A program made the position numbers and the translations under genes. From Nocardioides litoris (GTDB taxonomy: Bacteria > Actinomycetota > Actinomycetes > Propionibacteriales > Nocardioidaceae), in NCBI RefSeq assembly GCF_006346315.1, contig NZ_VDMR01000001.1, positions 930,001 through 994,000 on the forward strand: a DNA stretch of 64,000 bases. Direction: 5' to 3'. The notes beneath the pieces were generated by a model. It worked only from the letters and a program-made list of their open reading frames with translations, did not search any database and was not told the origin of the DNA. Each line of letters starts with the position of its first letter. Position 1 is the stretch's first letter. Below, piece after piece: positions 57,571 to 64,000 of the stretch.

Positions 57571-59202
57571 TCAGCCCACGTCGACGTGTGCCCGCTCGAC
57601 CACGGCGCCGAGGTCGAGGCCCGGGGGCAGGGTGCCCAGGGCGCCGCCCCAGTCGCGGCCGAGGCGGGAGGCGCAGAACGCGTCGGCGACGGCGGCGGGC
57701 GCGTGGCGGACCAGCAGCGAGCCCTGGAGCACCAGGGCGAGCTGCTCGACGACCCGGCGGGCGCGCAGCTCGAGCTCGGCGCCGTCGGAGAGCTCCTTCT
57801 TGACCATCGCCACCGCGTCGTCGAGGCGGTGGTCGGCGCCGGCGGCGAGCTCGACCTCGGTGAAGAAGTGCTCGACCGACGCGGGCTCGCGGCCCATCGC
57901 GCGCAGGGCGTCGAGGGCGGCGACGTTGCCGGAGCCCTCCCAGATCGAGAGCAGCGGCAGCTCGCGGTAGATGCGCGGCAGGCCCGACTCCTCGACGTAC
58001 CCGTTGCCGCCGAGGCACTCCATCGCCTCGCCGGCGTGCGCGGGGCCGCGCTTGCAGACCCAGTACTTCGACACCGCCAGGGCCAGCCGCCGGAACGACG
58101 CCTCGTCGGCGTCACCGCGCGTCGCCCGGTCGGTGGCACCGGCCAGCCGCATCGCGACCGTGGTCGCGGCCTCGGACTCCACGACGAGGTCGGCCAGCAC
58201 GTTGCGCATCAGCGGCTGGTCGACCAGGTGCTTGCCGAAGGCGGAGCGGTGGCGGGCGTGGTGCACCGCGGCCACGGTGGCGGTGCGCATGCCCGAGGCC
58301 GTGCCGAGGGTGCAGTCGAGGCGGGTCATGTTGACCATCTCGACGATGGTCCGCACACCGCGGCCCTCCTCGCCGACCAGCCAGGCCGCGGCACCGTCGT
58401 ACTCGATCTCCGAGGAGGCGTTGGACTTGTTGCCCAGCTTGTCCTTGAGCCTCATCAGGTGCATGGGGTTGCGCGAGCCGTCGGGCAGCACGCGCGGCAC
58501 GAGGAAGCACGACAACCCGCCCGGGGCGTGCGCGAGCGCGAGGAACACGTCGGACATCGGCGCCGAGGTGAACCACTTGTGGCCGGTCAGCCGGTAGGTG
58601 CCGTCGGCCTGCGGCACCGCCTGCGTGGTGCCCGCCCGCACGTCGGACCCGCCCTGCTTCTCGGTCATCGACATGCCGGCGACCAGCCCCGCCTTGTCCG
58701 CCGGTACGGCGAGCACGGGGTCGTAGGCACGCGCGGTCAGCAGCGGCTCGTACGTCGACGCGAGGTCGGGCGCGGCCCGGAGGGCGGGGACGACGGCGTA
58801 GGTCATCGAGACCGGGCAGCCGTGTCCGGCGTCGACGTTCCAGACCAGGAACTTCGCGGCCCGGGCCACGTGGGCGCCGTCGCGGTCGTCGGCCCACGGG
58901 GCGCCGGCGAGCCCCTGCTCGACGGCGGTGCGCATCAGCTGGTGGTAGGCCGGGACGTACTCGACCTCGTCGACCCGGTGCCCCCAGCGGTCGTGGGTGC
59001 GCAGCACGGGCGGGACGCGCTCGGCCAGGCGCCCCCACTCCTGCGCCTCTGTGCTGCCGGCCAGCCGGCCCAGGGCGTGCACCTCCTCGGCCGCCCAGCC
59101 CGCGCCCTCCCGATCGAGCGCCGCCAGCAGGGCAGGGTCCTGGGCGGTGTCGTGCCCGACGAGCGGCGGGACCTGGTTGGTGACCTCGTGGGTGGCGGGC
59201 AT
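57571..59202 (-). CDS. AidB-type acyl-CoA dehydrogenase
   Basis: Flavoprotein of 543 residues of the AidB branch of acyl-CoA dehydrogenases. Seen are TEKQGGSDVRAGTT (FAD loop), KWFTSAPMSD, MECLGGNGYVEESGLPRIYRE (the C-terminal helix block with the position of the catalytic base) and SIWEGSGNVAALDALRA. In E. coli AidB is linked to alkylation damage; in actinobacteria the substrate is unknown. Its ATG shares a base with the stop of the TetR gene upstream (TGATG), so the two form an operon. Confidence 0.92.
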   Translation of the reverse strand: MPATHEVTNQVPPLVGHDTAQDPALLAALDREGAGWAAEEVHALGRLAGSTEAQEWGRLAERVPPVLRTHDRWGHRVDEVEYVPAYHQLMRTAVEQGLAGAPWADDRDGAHVARAAKFLVWNVDAGHGCPVSMTYAVVPALRAAPDLASTYEPLLTARAYDPVLAVPADKAGLVAGMSMTEKQGGSDVRAGTTQAVPQADGTYRLTGHKWFTSAPMSDVFLALAHAPGGLSCFLVPRVLPDGSRNPMHLMRLKDKLGNKSNASSEIEYDGAAAWLVGEEGRGVRTIVEMVNMTRLDCTLGTASGMRTATVAAVHHARHRSAFGKHLVDQPLMRNVLADLVVESEAATTVAMRLAGATDRATRGDADEASFRRLALAVSKYWVCKRGPAHAGEAMECLGGNGYVEESGLPRIYRELPLLSIWEGSGNVAALDALRAMGREPASVEHFFTEVELAAGADHRLDDAVAMVKKELSDGAELELRARRVVEQLALVLQGSLLVRHAPAAVADAFCASRLGRDWGGALGTLPPGLDLGAVVERAHVDVG

Positions 59203-59810
59203 CAGCGGGCTCCTAGGGATCGGACGACGAAGGCGGACAGCGCGGGGACGGTGCCCACGGGCGCGCGGCCCATGTCGTCACCGACGTGGAGGGGGACGAC
59301 GAGGGCCTCGGCCATGGCGCCGACGACGCCCGCGGCGGAGACCTGGGGGTCCTGGGGCGGCAGCTCGCCCGCGGCCACCGCGTCGGCGACGAGGCGCGCG
59401 AAGATGTCGCGGTAGGCCGCCCGGTAGGCCAGGCGCTCGGCCTCGACCTGCGGGTCGACGGGCTCGGCGATGAGCGCCCAGGCCAGCCGCGGGGCGCGGA
59501 ACGCCCGCCGGGCGAAGGTGGTCACGCACGCCTCGACCCGCTCGGCGACGGTGCCCGGCCCGGCCGCCGCCGCGGCGACCGCGTCGACCTCGCGCTGGGT
59601 CGCGGCGCGGAACACCTCGGCGAACAGCGCACCCTTGTCGGGGAAGTGGCGGTAGACCGTGCCGGTCGCCACCCCCGCCGCCGCGGCCACCAGGGCGACC
59701 GAGCAGCCGGCGTACCCGCGCTCGGCGACCAGGGTGTGCGCGGCCTCGACGATCGCGGTCCGGGTCGCGTCGAGCCGCTCCTGGACGGCGGCGGTGCGGC
59801 GGTAGGGCAC
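59202..59810 (-). CDS. TetR-family transcriptional regulator
   Basis: Repressor-type regulator of 202 residues. The helix-turn-helix is at about 15-60 (TRTAIVEAAHTLVAERGYAGCSVALVAAAAGVATGTVYRHFPDKGALF broken into typical helices, ending in the YRHFPDK signature). The C-terminal ligand domain is Ala-rich. GTG at 59810 is chosen because the DNA-binding domain follows closely. It is divergent from a thioesterase gene across a 53-base gap carrying a TGAAC/GTTCA palindrome, the likely operator. Confidence 0.93.
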   Translation of the reverse strand: MPYRRTAAVQERLDATRTAIVEAAHTLVAERGYAGCSVALVAAAAGVATGTVYRHFPDKGALFAEVFRAATQREVDAVAAAAAGPGTVAERVEACVTTFARRAFRAPRLAWALIAEPVDPQVEAERLAYRAAYRDIFARLVADAVAAGELPPQDPQVSAAGVVGAMAEALVVPLHVGDDMGRAPVGTVPALSAFVVRSLGAR

Positions 59811-59818
59811 CGAACAAG

Positions 59819-59832
59819 TGAACTGCGGTTCA
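59819..59832. promoter_or_regulatory. Probable TetR operator
   Basis: TGAAC-TGCG-GTTCA, a perfect inverted repeat nine bases before the TetR start and upstream of the thioesterase promoter box. It suggests autoregulation and shared control of both divergent units. Confidence 0.6.
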
Positions 59833-59851
59833 GTGCTTCGCGCAAGCACGC

Positions 59852-59857
59852 TACGGT
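59852..59857 (+). promoter_or_regulatory. Probable -10 box of the thioesterase gene, leaderless
   Basis: TACGGT followed by six bases and the GTG start at 59864, 20 bases right of the palindrome. Confidence 0.5.
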
Positions 59858-59863
59858 CCCGTC

Positions 59864-60262
59864 GTGGCGATGACCTCCCCCCGCGGCGGCCCCGGTCCGT
59901 TCTCCGGGTTCCTCGGCTTCCGGTTCGAGCGCGCCGACGCCGACGGCGCCCGGATGACGGCGGTGCCCGCGGCCGAGCACTGCAACGGCGGCGGCATCGT
60001 GCACGGCGGCTACCTCGCCGCGCTGCTCGACAGCACCACCGGCTGGGCCGTCCACGCCGCGCTGCCCGAGGGGGCGGCCGCCCCGCACGTGCAGCTCACC
60101 GTGCAGTACGTGCGCGCCGCCCTGCCCGACCGCGAGCTGGTCTGCGAGGCGCAGGTCGTCGCCGCCGGCCGCCGGATCGCCTCCGCCCGCGCCGAGCTGC
60201 GGCAGGGCGAGCGGATCGTCGCCACCGCCGTCTCGAGCCACGCGGTCCTGACGGGCGGCTGA
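59864..60262 (+). CDS. PaaI-type hotdog thioesterase
   Basis: Acyl-CoA thioesterase of 132 residues with a single hotdog domain. The active-site region is GGGIVHGGYLAALLDSTTG (His-Gly-Gly with downstream Asp), then VQLTVQYVRAALPD. Such enzymes release CoA from phenylacetyl-type or other acyl-CoAs. Being divergent from the TetR-AidB operon and sharing its probable operator, it may act on the same acyl-CoA pool. Confidence 0.9.
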   Translation: MAMTSPRGGPGPFSGFLGFRFERADADGARMTAVPAAEHCNGGGIVHGGYLAALLDSTTGWAVHAALPEGAAAPHVQLTVQYVRAALPDRELVCEAQVVAAGRRIASARAELRQGERIVATAVSSHAVLTGG

Positions 60263-60312
60263 CCCGACCGCTTGGTGGCACCCCGGCGCCCGGGTCCTCG
60301 CACGGGTCCGGG

Positions 60313-60786
60313 TCAGGACGGGAGCGGGGACCCCGGGTACGACGACCCGCGGGCCCGCACGAGGGCCTCCTCGCACCGGCGCACCTGGCGCCGCGTCGGC
60401 CACACGTCGACGGCGAAGAGCGCGACGGTCACGACCGCGGAGACGAGGAAGACGGTGTAGCCGTCGGTCTCGACCACGAAGGCCGCCGCCACGCCGAAGA
60501 AGACGACGGACTCCGACAGGCTGGCGCGCAGCATGGTCGAGGCGCGGACGAAGGCGGCGAGCTCGACCGCCTGCGGGCGAGACCCCACCCGGGAGCCGAT
60601 GGTCCGGTTGAGCAGGTGCACCACCACGCCGTACGCCACGAGGCCGAGGTAGGCACCCCAGGGCGACCCCACGGGCGGACCCGGCTCCGGGTCGGACGAG
60701 ACCAGGACGAAGGACAGGGCGAGGGCGAGGAACGGGACGACGCCGAGCATCGTGCCGACGGTGATCCGGAGCGGGGTGAGGTCCAC
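60313..60786 (-). CDS. Small integral membrane protein, function unknown
   Basis: Protein of 157 residues with four predicted membrane helices (TVGTMLGVVPFLALALSFVL; GAYLGLVAYGVVVHLL; ESVVFFGVAAAFVV; YTVFLVSAVVTVALFAV) and a basic C-terminal tail. No family recognised. GTG start at 60786. It is convergent with the thioesterase gene. Confidence 0.7.
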   Translation of the reverse strand: MDLTPLRITVGTMLGVVPFLALALSFVLVSSDPEPGPPVGSPWGAYLGLVAYGVVVHLLNRTIGSRVGSRPQAVELAAFVRASTMLRASLSESVVFFGVAAAFVVETDGYTVFLVSAVVTVALFAVDVWPTRRQVRRCEEALVRARGSSYPGSPLPS

Positions 60787-60892
60787 CCCGGCGGCCTACC
60801 CGGCTTGAGCGCGGCCACGCCTTGACAACCGACGCCGCTGTGTAAAGCGCCACAGAAGTGACCGACCGGTAGTCGCCGAGACCGCGGTCACA

Positions 60893-60898
60893 TACTCT
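60893..60898 (+). promoter_or_regulatory. Probable -10 box of gabD2, leaderless
   Basis: TACTCT followed by six bases (CGGTAT) and the ATG at 60905. The upstream patch 60820-60900 is lower in GC than its surroundings. Confidence 0.5.
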
Positions 60899-60904
60899 CG
60901 GTAT

Positions 60905-62533
60905 ATGACCTCCTCCTCGAGCTCCCCGAGTCCCGCCGGCGGACCCCTGGTGGGAGGTCCGGCCGACCCGGAGCACGACCCGAACGCGGCGTACGCCCTC
61001 GAGCCGGCGTACGTCGAGCGCCTCACCTCGCGCATCCTGGCCACCACCGGCACCACCAAGCCGCTGACCAGCCCGCTCGACGGCGCGCCGCTGGCCCACG
61101 TGCCCCAGTCGAGCGCCGACGACGTGGCGGAGGCCTTCGCCCGCGCCCGCCGGGCCCAGGCGTCGTGGGCCCGGGTGCCGCTCGACGAGCGCGCGGCGAT
61201 GCTGCTGCGCCTGCACGACATCGTGCTCGACCGCCAGGACGAGATCCTCGACCTGGTCGTGCTCGAGAGCGGCAAGGCCCGCAAGCACGCCTTCGACGAG
61301 CCGGTGCACATCGCGCTCACCGCGCGCTACTACGCCCGCACCGCCCACCAGCACCTCGACACGCGCCGGGTCAAGGGTGTCGTGCCCGGCCTCACCCGGG
61401 TCGAGGTCAACCGCGTGCCCAAGGGCGTCGTCGGCATCATCTCGCCCTGGAACTACCCCTTCACGATGGCGCTGTGCGACGGCCTGCCGGCCCTGCTCGC
61501 CGGCAACGCGGTGGTCACCAAGCCCGACGCGCAGACCATGCTCACCGCGCTGCTCGGCGCGCGGCTGCTCGAGGAGGCCGGGTTCCCGGCCGACCTGTGG
61601 CAGGTCGTCGCCGGCGCCGGCCGCGAACTCGGCACCCCGATCATCGAGCGCTCCGACTACGTCTGCTTCACCGGCTCCACCGCCACCGGCAAGGTCATCG
61701 CCCGGCAGTGCGCGGAGCGCCTCATCGGCTGCTCGCTCGAGCTCGGTGGCAAGAACCCGATGCTCGTGCTCCGCGACGCCGACCTCGAGCGGGCCGCCGA
61801 GGGCGCCGTCCGGGCGTCGTTCTCCAACGCCGGCCAGCTGTGCGTGTCGATGGAGCGGATGTACGTCGCCGACCAGGTCTACGACCGCTTCGTCGAGCGG
61901 TTCGTGGCCCGCACCGAGGCGATGACGCTGGGCGCCACGCTCGGCTGGGAGAACGACATGGGCTCCCTCATCAGCCAGGACCAGCTCGACACGGTCGTCG
62001 CCCACGTCGAGGACGCCGTGGCCAAGGGGGCGCGGGTCCTCGCCGGCGGCCGGGCCCGCCCCGACCTCGGGCCCTACTTCTTCGAGCCGACCATCCTCGA
62101 GGGCGTCACGCCCGAGATGACCTGCTTCGGCCAGGAGACCTTCGGCCCGGTCGTCTCGCTCTACCGCTTCCACGACGAGGCCGACGCGGTCGCTCGCGCC
62201 AACGACGGCGAGTACGGCCTGAACGCCTCGGTCTGGACCCAGGACGGCGCCCGCGGCCGTGAGGTCGCCCGCGCCGTCAAGTGCGGCACCGTCAACGTCA
62301 ACGAGGCCTTCGGGGCGACGTTCGCCAGCATCGACTCGCCCATGGGCGGCATGCGCGAGTCGGGCATGGGCCGCCGCCAGGGCGCCGAGGGGATCCGCCG
62401 CTACACCGAGTCGCAGTCGGTCGCGACGCAGCGCGGGCTGCGGCTCGCGCCGGTCCTCGGCATGTCCGACGAGACCTACGCCAAGGTCATGACCGCCAAC
62501 CTCCGCCTCATGAACAAGCTGGGAAGGGCCTGA
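60905..62533 (+). CDS. gabD2: Succinate-semialdehyde dehydrogenase (NADP+)
   Basis: Aldehyde dehydrogenase of 542 residues. Catalytic Cys313 is in NAGQLCVSMERMYV and the general base Glu279 in LELGGKNPM; ISPWNYPF and CFTGSTATGK form the cofactor site. The GabD2-type sequence (as in M. tuberculosis) oxidises succinate semialdehyde to succinate, joining GABA or 2-oxoglutarate breakdown to the TCA cycle. The N-terminus has a Ser/Pro/Gly-rich extension of about 30 residues. It lies six bases before the ChoD-type gene. Confidence 0.92.
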   Translation: MTSSSSSPSPAGGPLVGGPADPEHDPNAAYALEPAYVERLTSRILATTGTTKPLTSPLDGAPLAHVPQSSADDVAEAFARARRAQASWARVPLDERAAMLLRLHDIVLDRQDEILDLVVLESGKARKHAFDEPVHIALTARYYARTAHQHLDTRRVKGVVPGLTRVEVNRVPKGVVGIISPWNYPFTMALCDGLPALLAGNAVVTKPDAQTMLTALLGARLLEEAGFPADLWQVVAGAGRELGTPIIERSDYVCFTGSTATGKVIARQCAERLIGCSLELGGKNPMLVLRDADLERAAEGAVRASFSNAGQLCVSMERMYVADQVYDRFVERFVARTEAMTLGATLGWENDMGSLISQDQLDTVVAHVEDAVAKGARVLAGGRARPDLGPYFFEPTILEGVTPEMTCFGQETFGPVVSLYRFHDEADAVARANDGEYGLNASVWTQDGARGREVARAVKCGTVNVNEAFGATFASIDSPMGGMRESGMGRRQGAEGIRRYTESQSVATQRGLRLAPVLGMSDETYAKVMTANLRLMNKLGRA

Positions 62534-62539
62534 ACTGCC

Positions 62540-64000
62540 ATGAGTGAGCACGAGCACGACTTCGACGTCCTCATCGTGGGGTCCGGCTTCGGCGGCTCCG
62601 TCGCCGCCCTGCGCCTGACCGAGAAGGGCTACCGCGTCGGCGTCCTCGAGGCCGGTCCGCGCTTCGAGGACGACGACTTCTCCTCCGGCACCCTCGACGT
62701 GACCCGCTACCTGTGGGCCCCCGCCCTCGGCTGCTACGGCATCCAGCGCATCGATGCCCTGCGCGACACCCTCATCGTCGCCGGTGCCGGCGTCGGTGGC
62801 GGCTCCCTGGTCTACGCCAACACGCTCTACGAGCCGCTCGAGCAGTTCTACCGCGACCCGCAGTGGTCGGGCATCACGGACTGGAAGGACGAGCTCGCCC
62901 CGTTCTACGACCAGGCCAAGCGGATGCTCGGCGTCGTCGACAACCCCGTCCGCACGCCCGCCGACGACGTCATGGAGGAGGTCGCCGGCGAGATGGGGGT
63001 GGCCGACACCTTCCGCCCGACGCCGGTCGGCGTGTTCTTCGGAGGCCCCGGCGCCCAGCCCGGCGAGAAGATCGCCGACCCGTTCTTCGGGGGCGAGGGC
63101 CCCGACCGCAACGCCTGCCTCAACTGCGGCGAGTGCATGTCGGGCTGCCGCCACAACGCCAAGAACACCCTGGTCAAGAACTACCTGTACCTGGCCGAGA
63201 AGCGCGGCGCGAAGGTCCTGCCGCTCACCACCGTCACCCGCGTCACGCCCCGCGACGGCGGCGGGTACGACGTCGACGTCAAGTACACCAAGGCCAAGCG
63301 CGCCACGGCCAGGACGACCCGCACCCTCACCGCCGAGCACGTCATCATGGCCGCGGCCGCCCTCGGCACCCAGAAGCTGCTGCACCGGATGAAGGACGAG
63401 GGCCACCTGCCCCGGCTGTCCGAGCGGCTGGGCTACCTCTCGCGCACCAACTCCGAGTCGATCCTCGGTGCCATCGCCCCCAAGAGCGACACCACCGACT
63501 ACTCCTACGGCGTCGCGATCACCTCGAGCTTCCACCCCGACGAGCACACCCACATCGAGCCGTGCCGCTACGGCAAGGGCTTCAACACCATGGCCATGCT
63601 GCAGACGGTGCTCACCGACGGTGACGGACCCATCCCGCGCTGGCAGACGTGGATGCGGGAGATGTGGAAGGAGAAGAGGAACCTCCTCAACCTCTACGAC
63701 CTCAAGCACTGGTCCGAGCGCACCGTCATCGCCCTGGTGATGCAGAGCCTCGACAACTCCATCACCACCTACGGCAAGAAGACCCGGTTCGGGTGGCGGA
63801 TGACCTCGCGCCAGGGCCACGGCGCCCCCAACCCGACCTGGATCCCCGCGGCCAACGAGGCGGTGCGCCGCATCGCGGGCGTGCTCGGCGGCACCGCCGG
63901 CGGCAACATCGGCGAGCCGTTCAACATGCCGCTCACCGCCCACTTCATCGGCGGCTGCGCCATCGGCACCTCGCCCGAGACCGGTGTCGTCGACGCCTAC
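62540..64000 (+). CDS. choD: ChoD-type GMC family oxidoreductase (3' end outside window)
   Basis: FAD-dependent GMC oxidoreductase; 487 residues are visible and the frame is open at the window end. The N-terminal FAD loop is VLIVGSGFGGSVAALRL, then the family block YGIQRIDALRDTLIVAGAGVGGGSL. It matches the annotated cholesterol oxidase ChoD of M. tuberculosis closely by eye, and like that protein follows the guaB-guaB3 region in this synteny block. A four-cysteine cluster C-x2-C-x2-C-x3-C (Cys193, 196, 199, 203) is present, as in ChoD, and is not a usual GMC feature. Whether cholesterol is the true substrate is open. Confidence 0.93.
   Translation, partial: MSEHEHDFDVLIVGSGFGGSVAALRLTEKGYRVGVLEAGPRFEDDDFSSGTLDVTRYLWAPALGCYGIQRIDALRDTLIVAGAGVGGGSLVYANTLYEPLEQFYRDPQWSGITDWKDELAPFYDQAKRMLGVVDNPVRTPADDVMEEVAGEMGVADTFRPTPVGVFFGGPGAQPGEKIADPFFGGEGPDRNACLNCGECMSGCRHNAKNTLVKNYLYLAEKRGAKVLPLTTVTRVTPRDGGGYDVDVKYTKAKRATARTTRTLTAEHVIMAAAALGTQKLLHRMKDEGHLPRLSERLGYLSRTNSESILGAIAPKSDTTDYSYGVAITSSFHPDEHTHIEPCRYGKGFNTMAMLQTVLTDGDGPIPRWQTWMREMWKEKRNLLNLYDLKHWSERTVIALVMQSLDNSITTYGKKTRFGWRMTSRQGHGAPNPTWIPAANEAVRRIAGVLGGTAGGNIGEPFNMPLTAHFIGGCAIGTSPETGVVDAY

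Overview
The window is GC-rich (about 70-75% by eye) and gene-dense. GTG starts and ATGA/GTGA overlaps are common. Three things point to an actinobacterium: a mycothiol-dependent formaldehyde dehydrogenase, a GroEL ending in a His-rich tail, and a gene order that follows the Mycobacterium tuberculosis rplM-rpsI-glmM ... glmS ... nnr-alr ... tsaE-tsaB-rimI ... groES-groEL1 ... guaB2-guaB3-choD block. The protein mix and the type of dispersed palindromic repeat suggest a Nocardioidaceae-like organism. That lineage call is inference; no rRNA gene is present to confirm it.

Layout. 1-8113: 3' part of a membrane-anchored HtrA protease, an EVE-domain protein, a YihY/BrkB membrane protein, then a large Pls-type adenylation/carrier/beta-helix membrane enzyme overlapping an M1 aminopeptidase. 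8114-8562: a gene-free stretch with a long inverted repeat. 8563-13259: citrate synthase, ribosomal proteins L13 and S9, GlmM and an FKBP lipoprotein. 13499-18577: an ABC exporter pair and a large multi-domain exported protein. 18588-31213: coaA, glmS, acpS, an exported amidase with dockerin-like and cohesin-like modules, nnr, alr, a hydrolase, a GNAT-TsaE fusion, a cysteine hydrolase, tsaB and rimI. This is the envelope-precursor and tRNA-t6A block, but tsaD is missing from its usual place after rimI. 31217-34760: a SigE-family sigma factor with a coupled membrane protein, divergent from mycothiol-dependent formaldehyde detoxification genes. 34970-40312: GNAT, SMP-30 and methyltransferase genes plus two genes broken by single frameshifts. 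40441-42686: groES-groEL1 behind two CIRCE operators. 42837-47568: a coupled three-gene unit resembling WXG/type VII-type proteins plus a lipoprotein, an MFS efflux pump and two Mce-associated-like proteins. 47637-51644: an ACT-GNAT fusion, guaB, guaB3 and a small protein. 51728-54158: a probable murein-peptide recycling operon. 54183-57484: ABC-F, then a GIY-YIG nuclease gene boxed by inverted arrays of a palindromic repeat. 57571-64000: AidB-type acyl-CoA dehydrogenase with TetR, a thioesterase, succinate-semialdehyde dehydrogenase and a ChoD-type GMC oxidoreductase that runs off the end.

Most of the window is housekeeping. The strongest candidate for an undescribed system is the GIY-YIG nuclease with its repeats (about 55877-56740). 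Seven same-direction copies lie on one side and inverted copies on the other, and the inner left copy supplies the last codons and the stop codon of the nuclease gene. Related copies lie far away: a head-to-head pair between glmS and acpS, and a decayed single copy after groEL. This resembles REP sequences and their RAYT transposases, with a different nuclease family. Second in interest is the type VII-like trio after groEL. A recurring TANNNT box five to eight bases before start codons suggests many leaderless transcripts.
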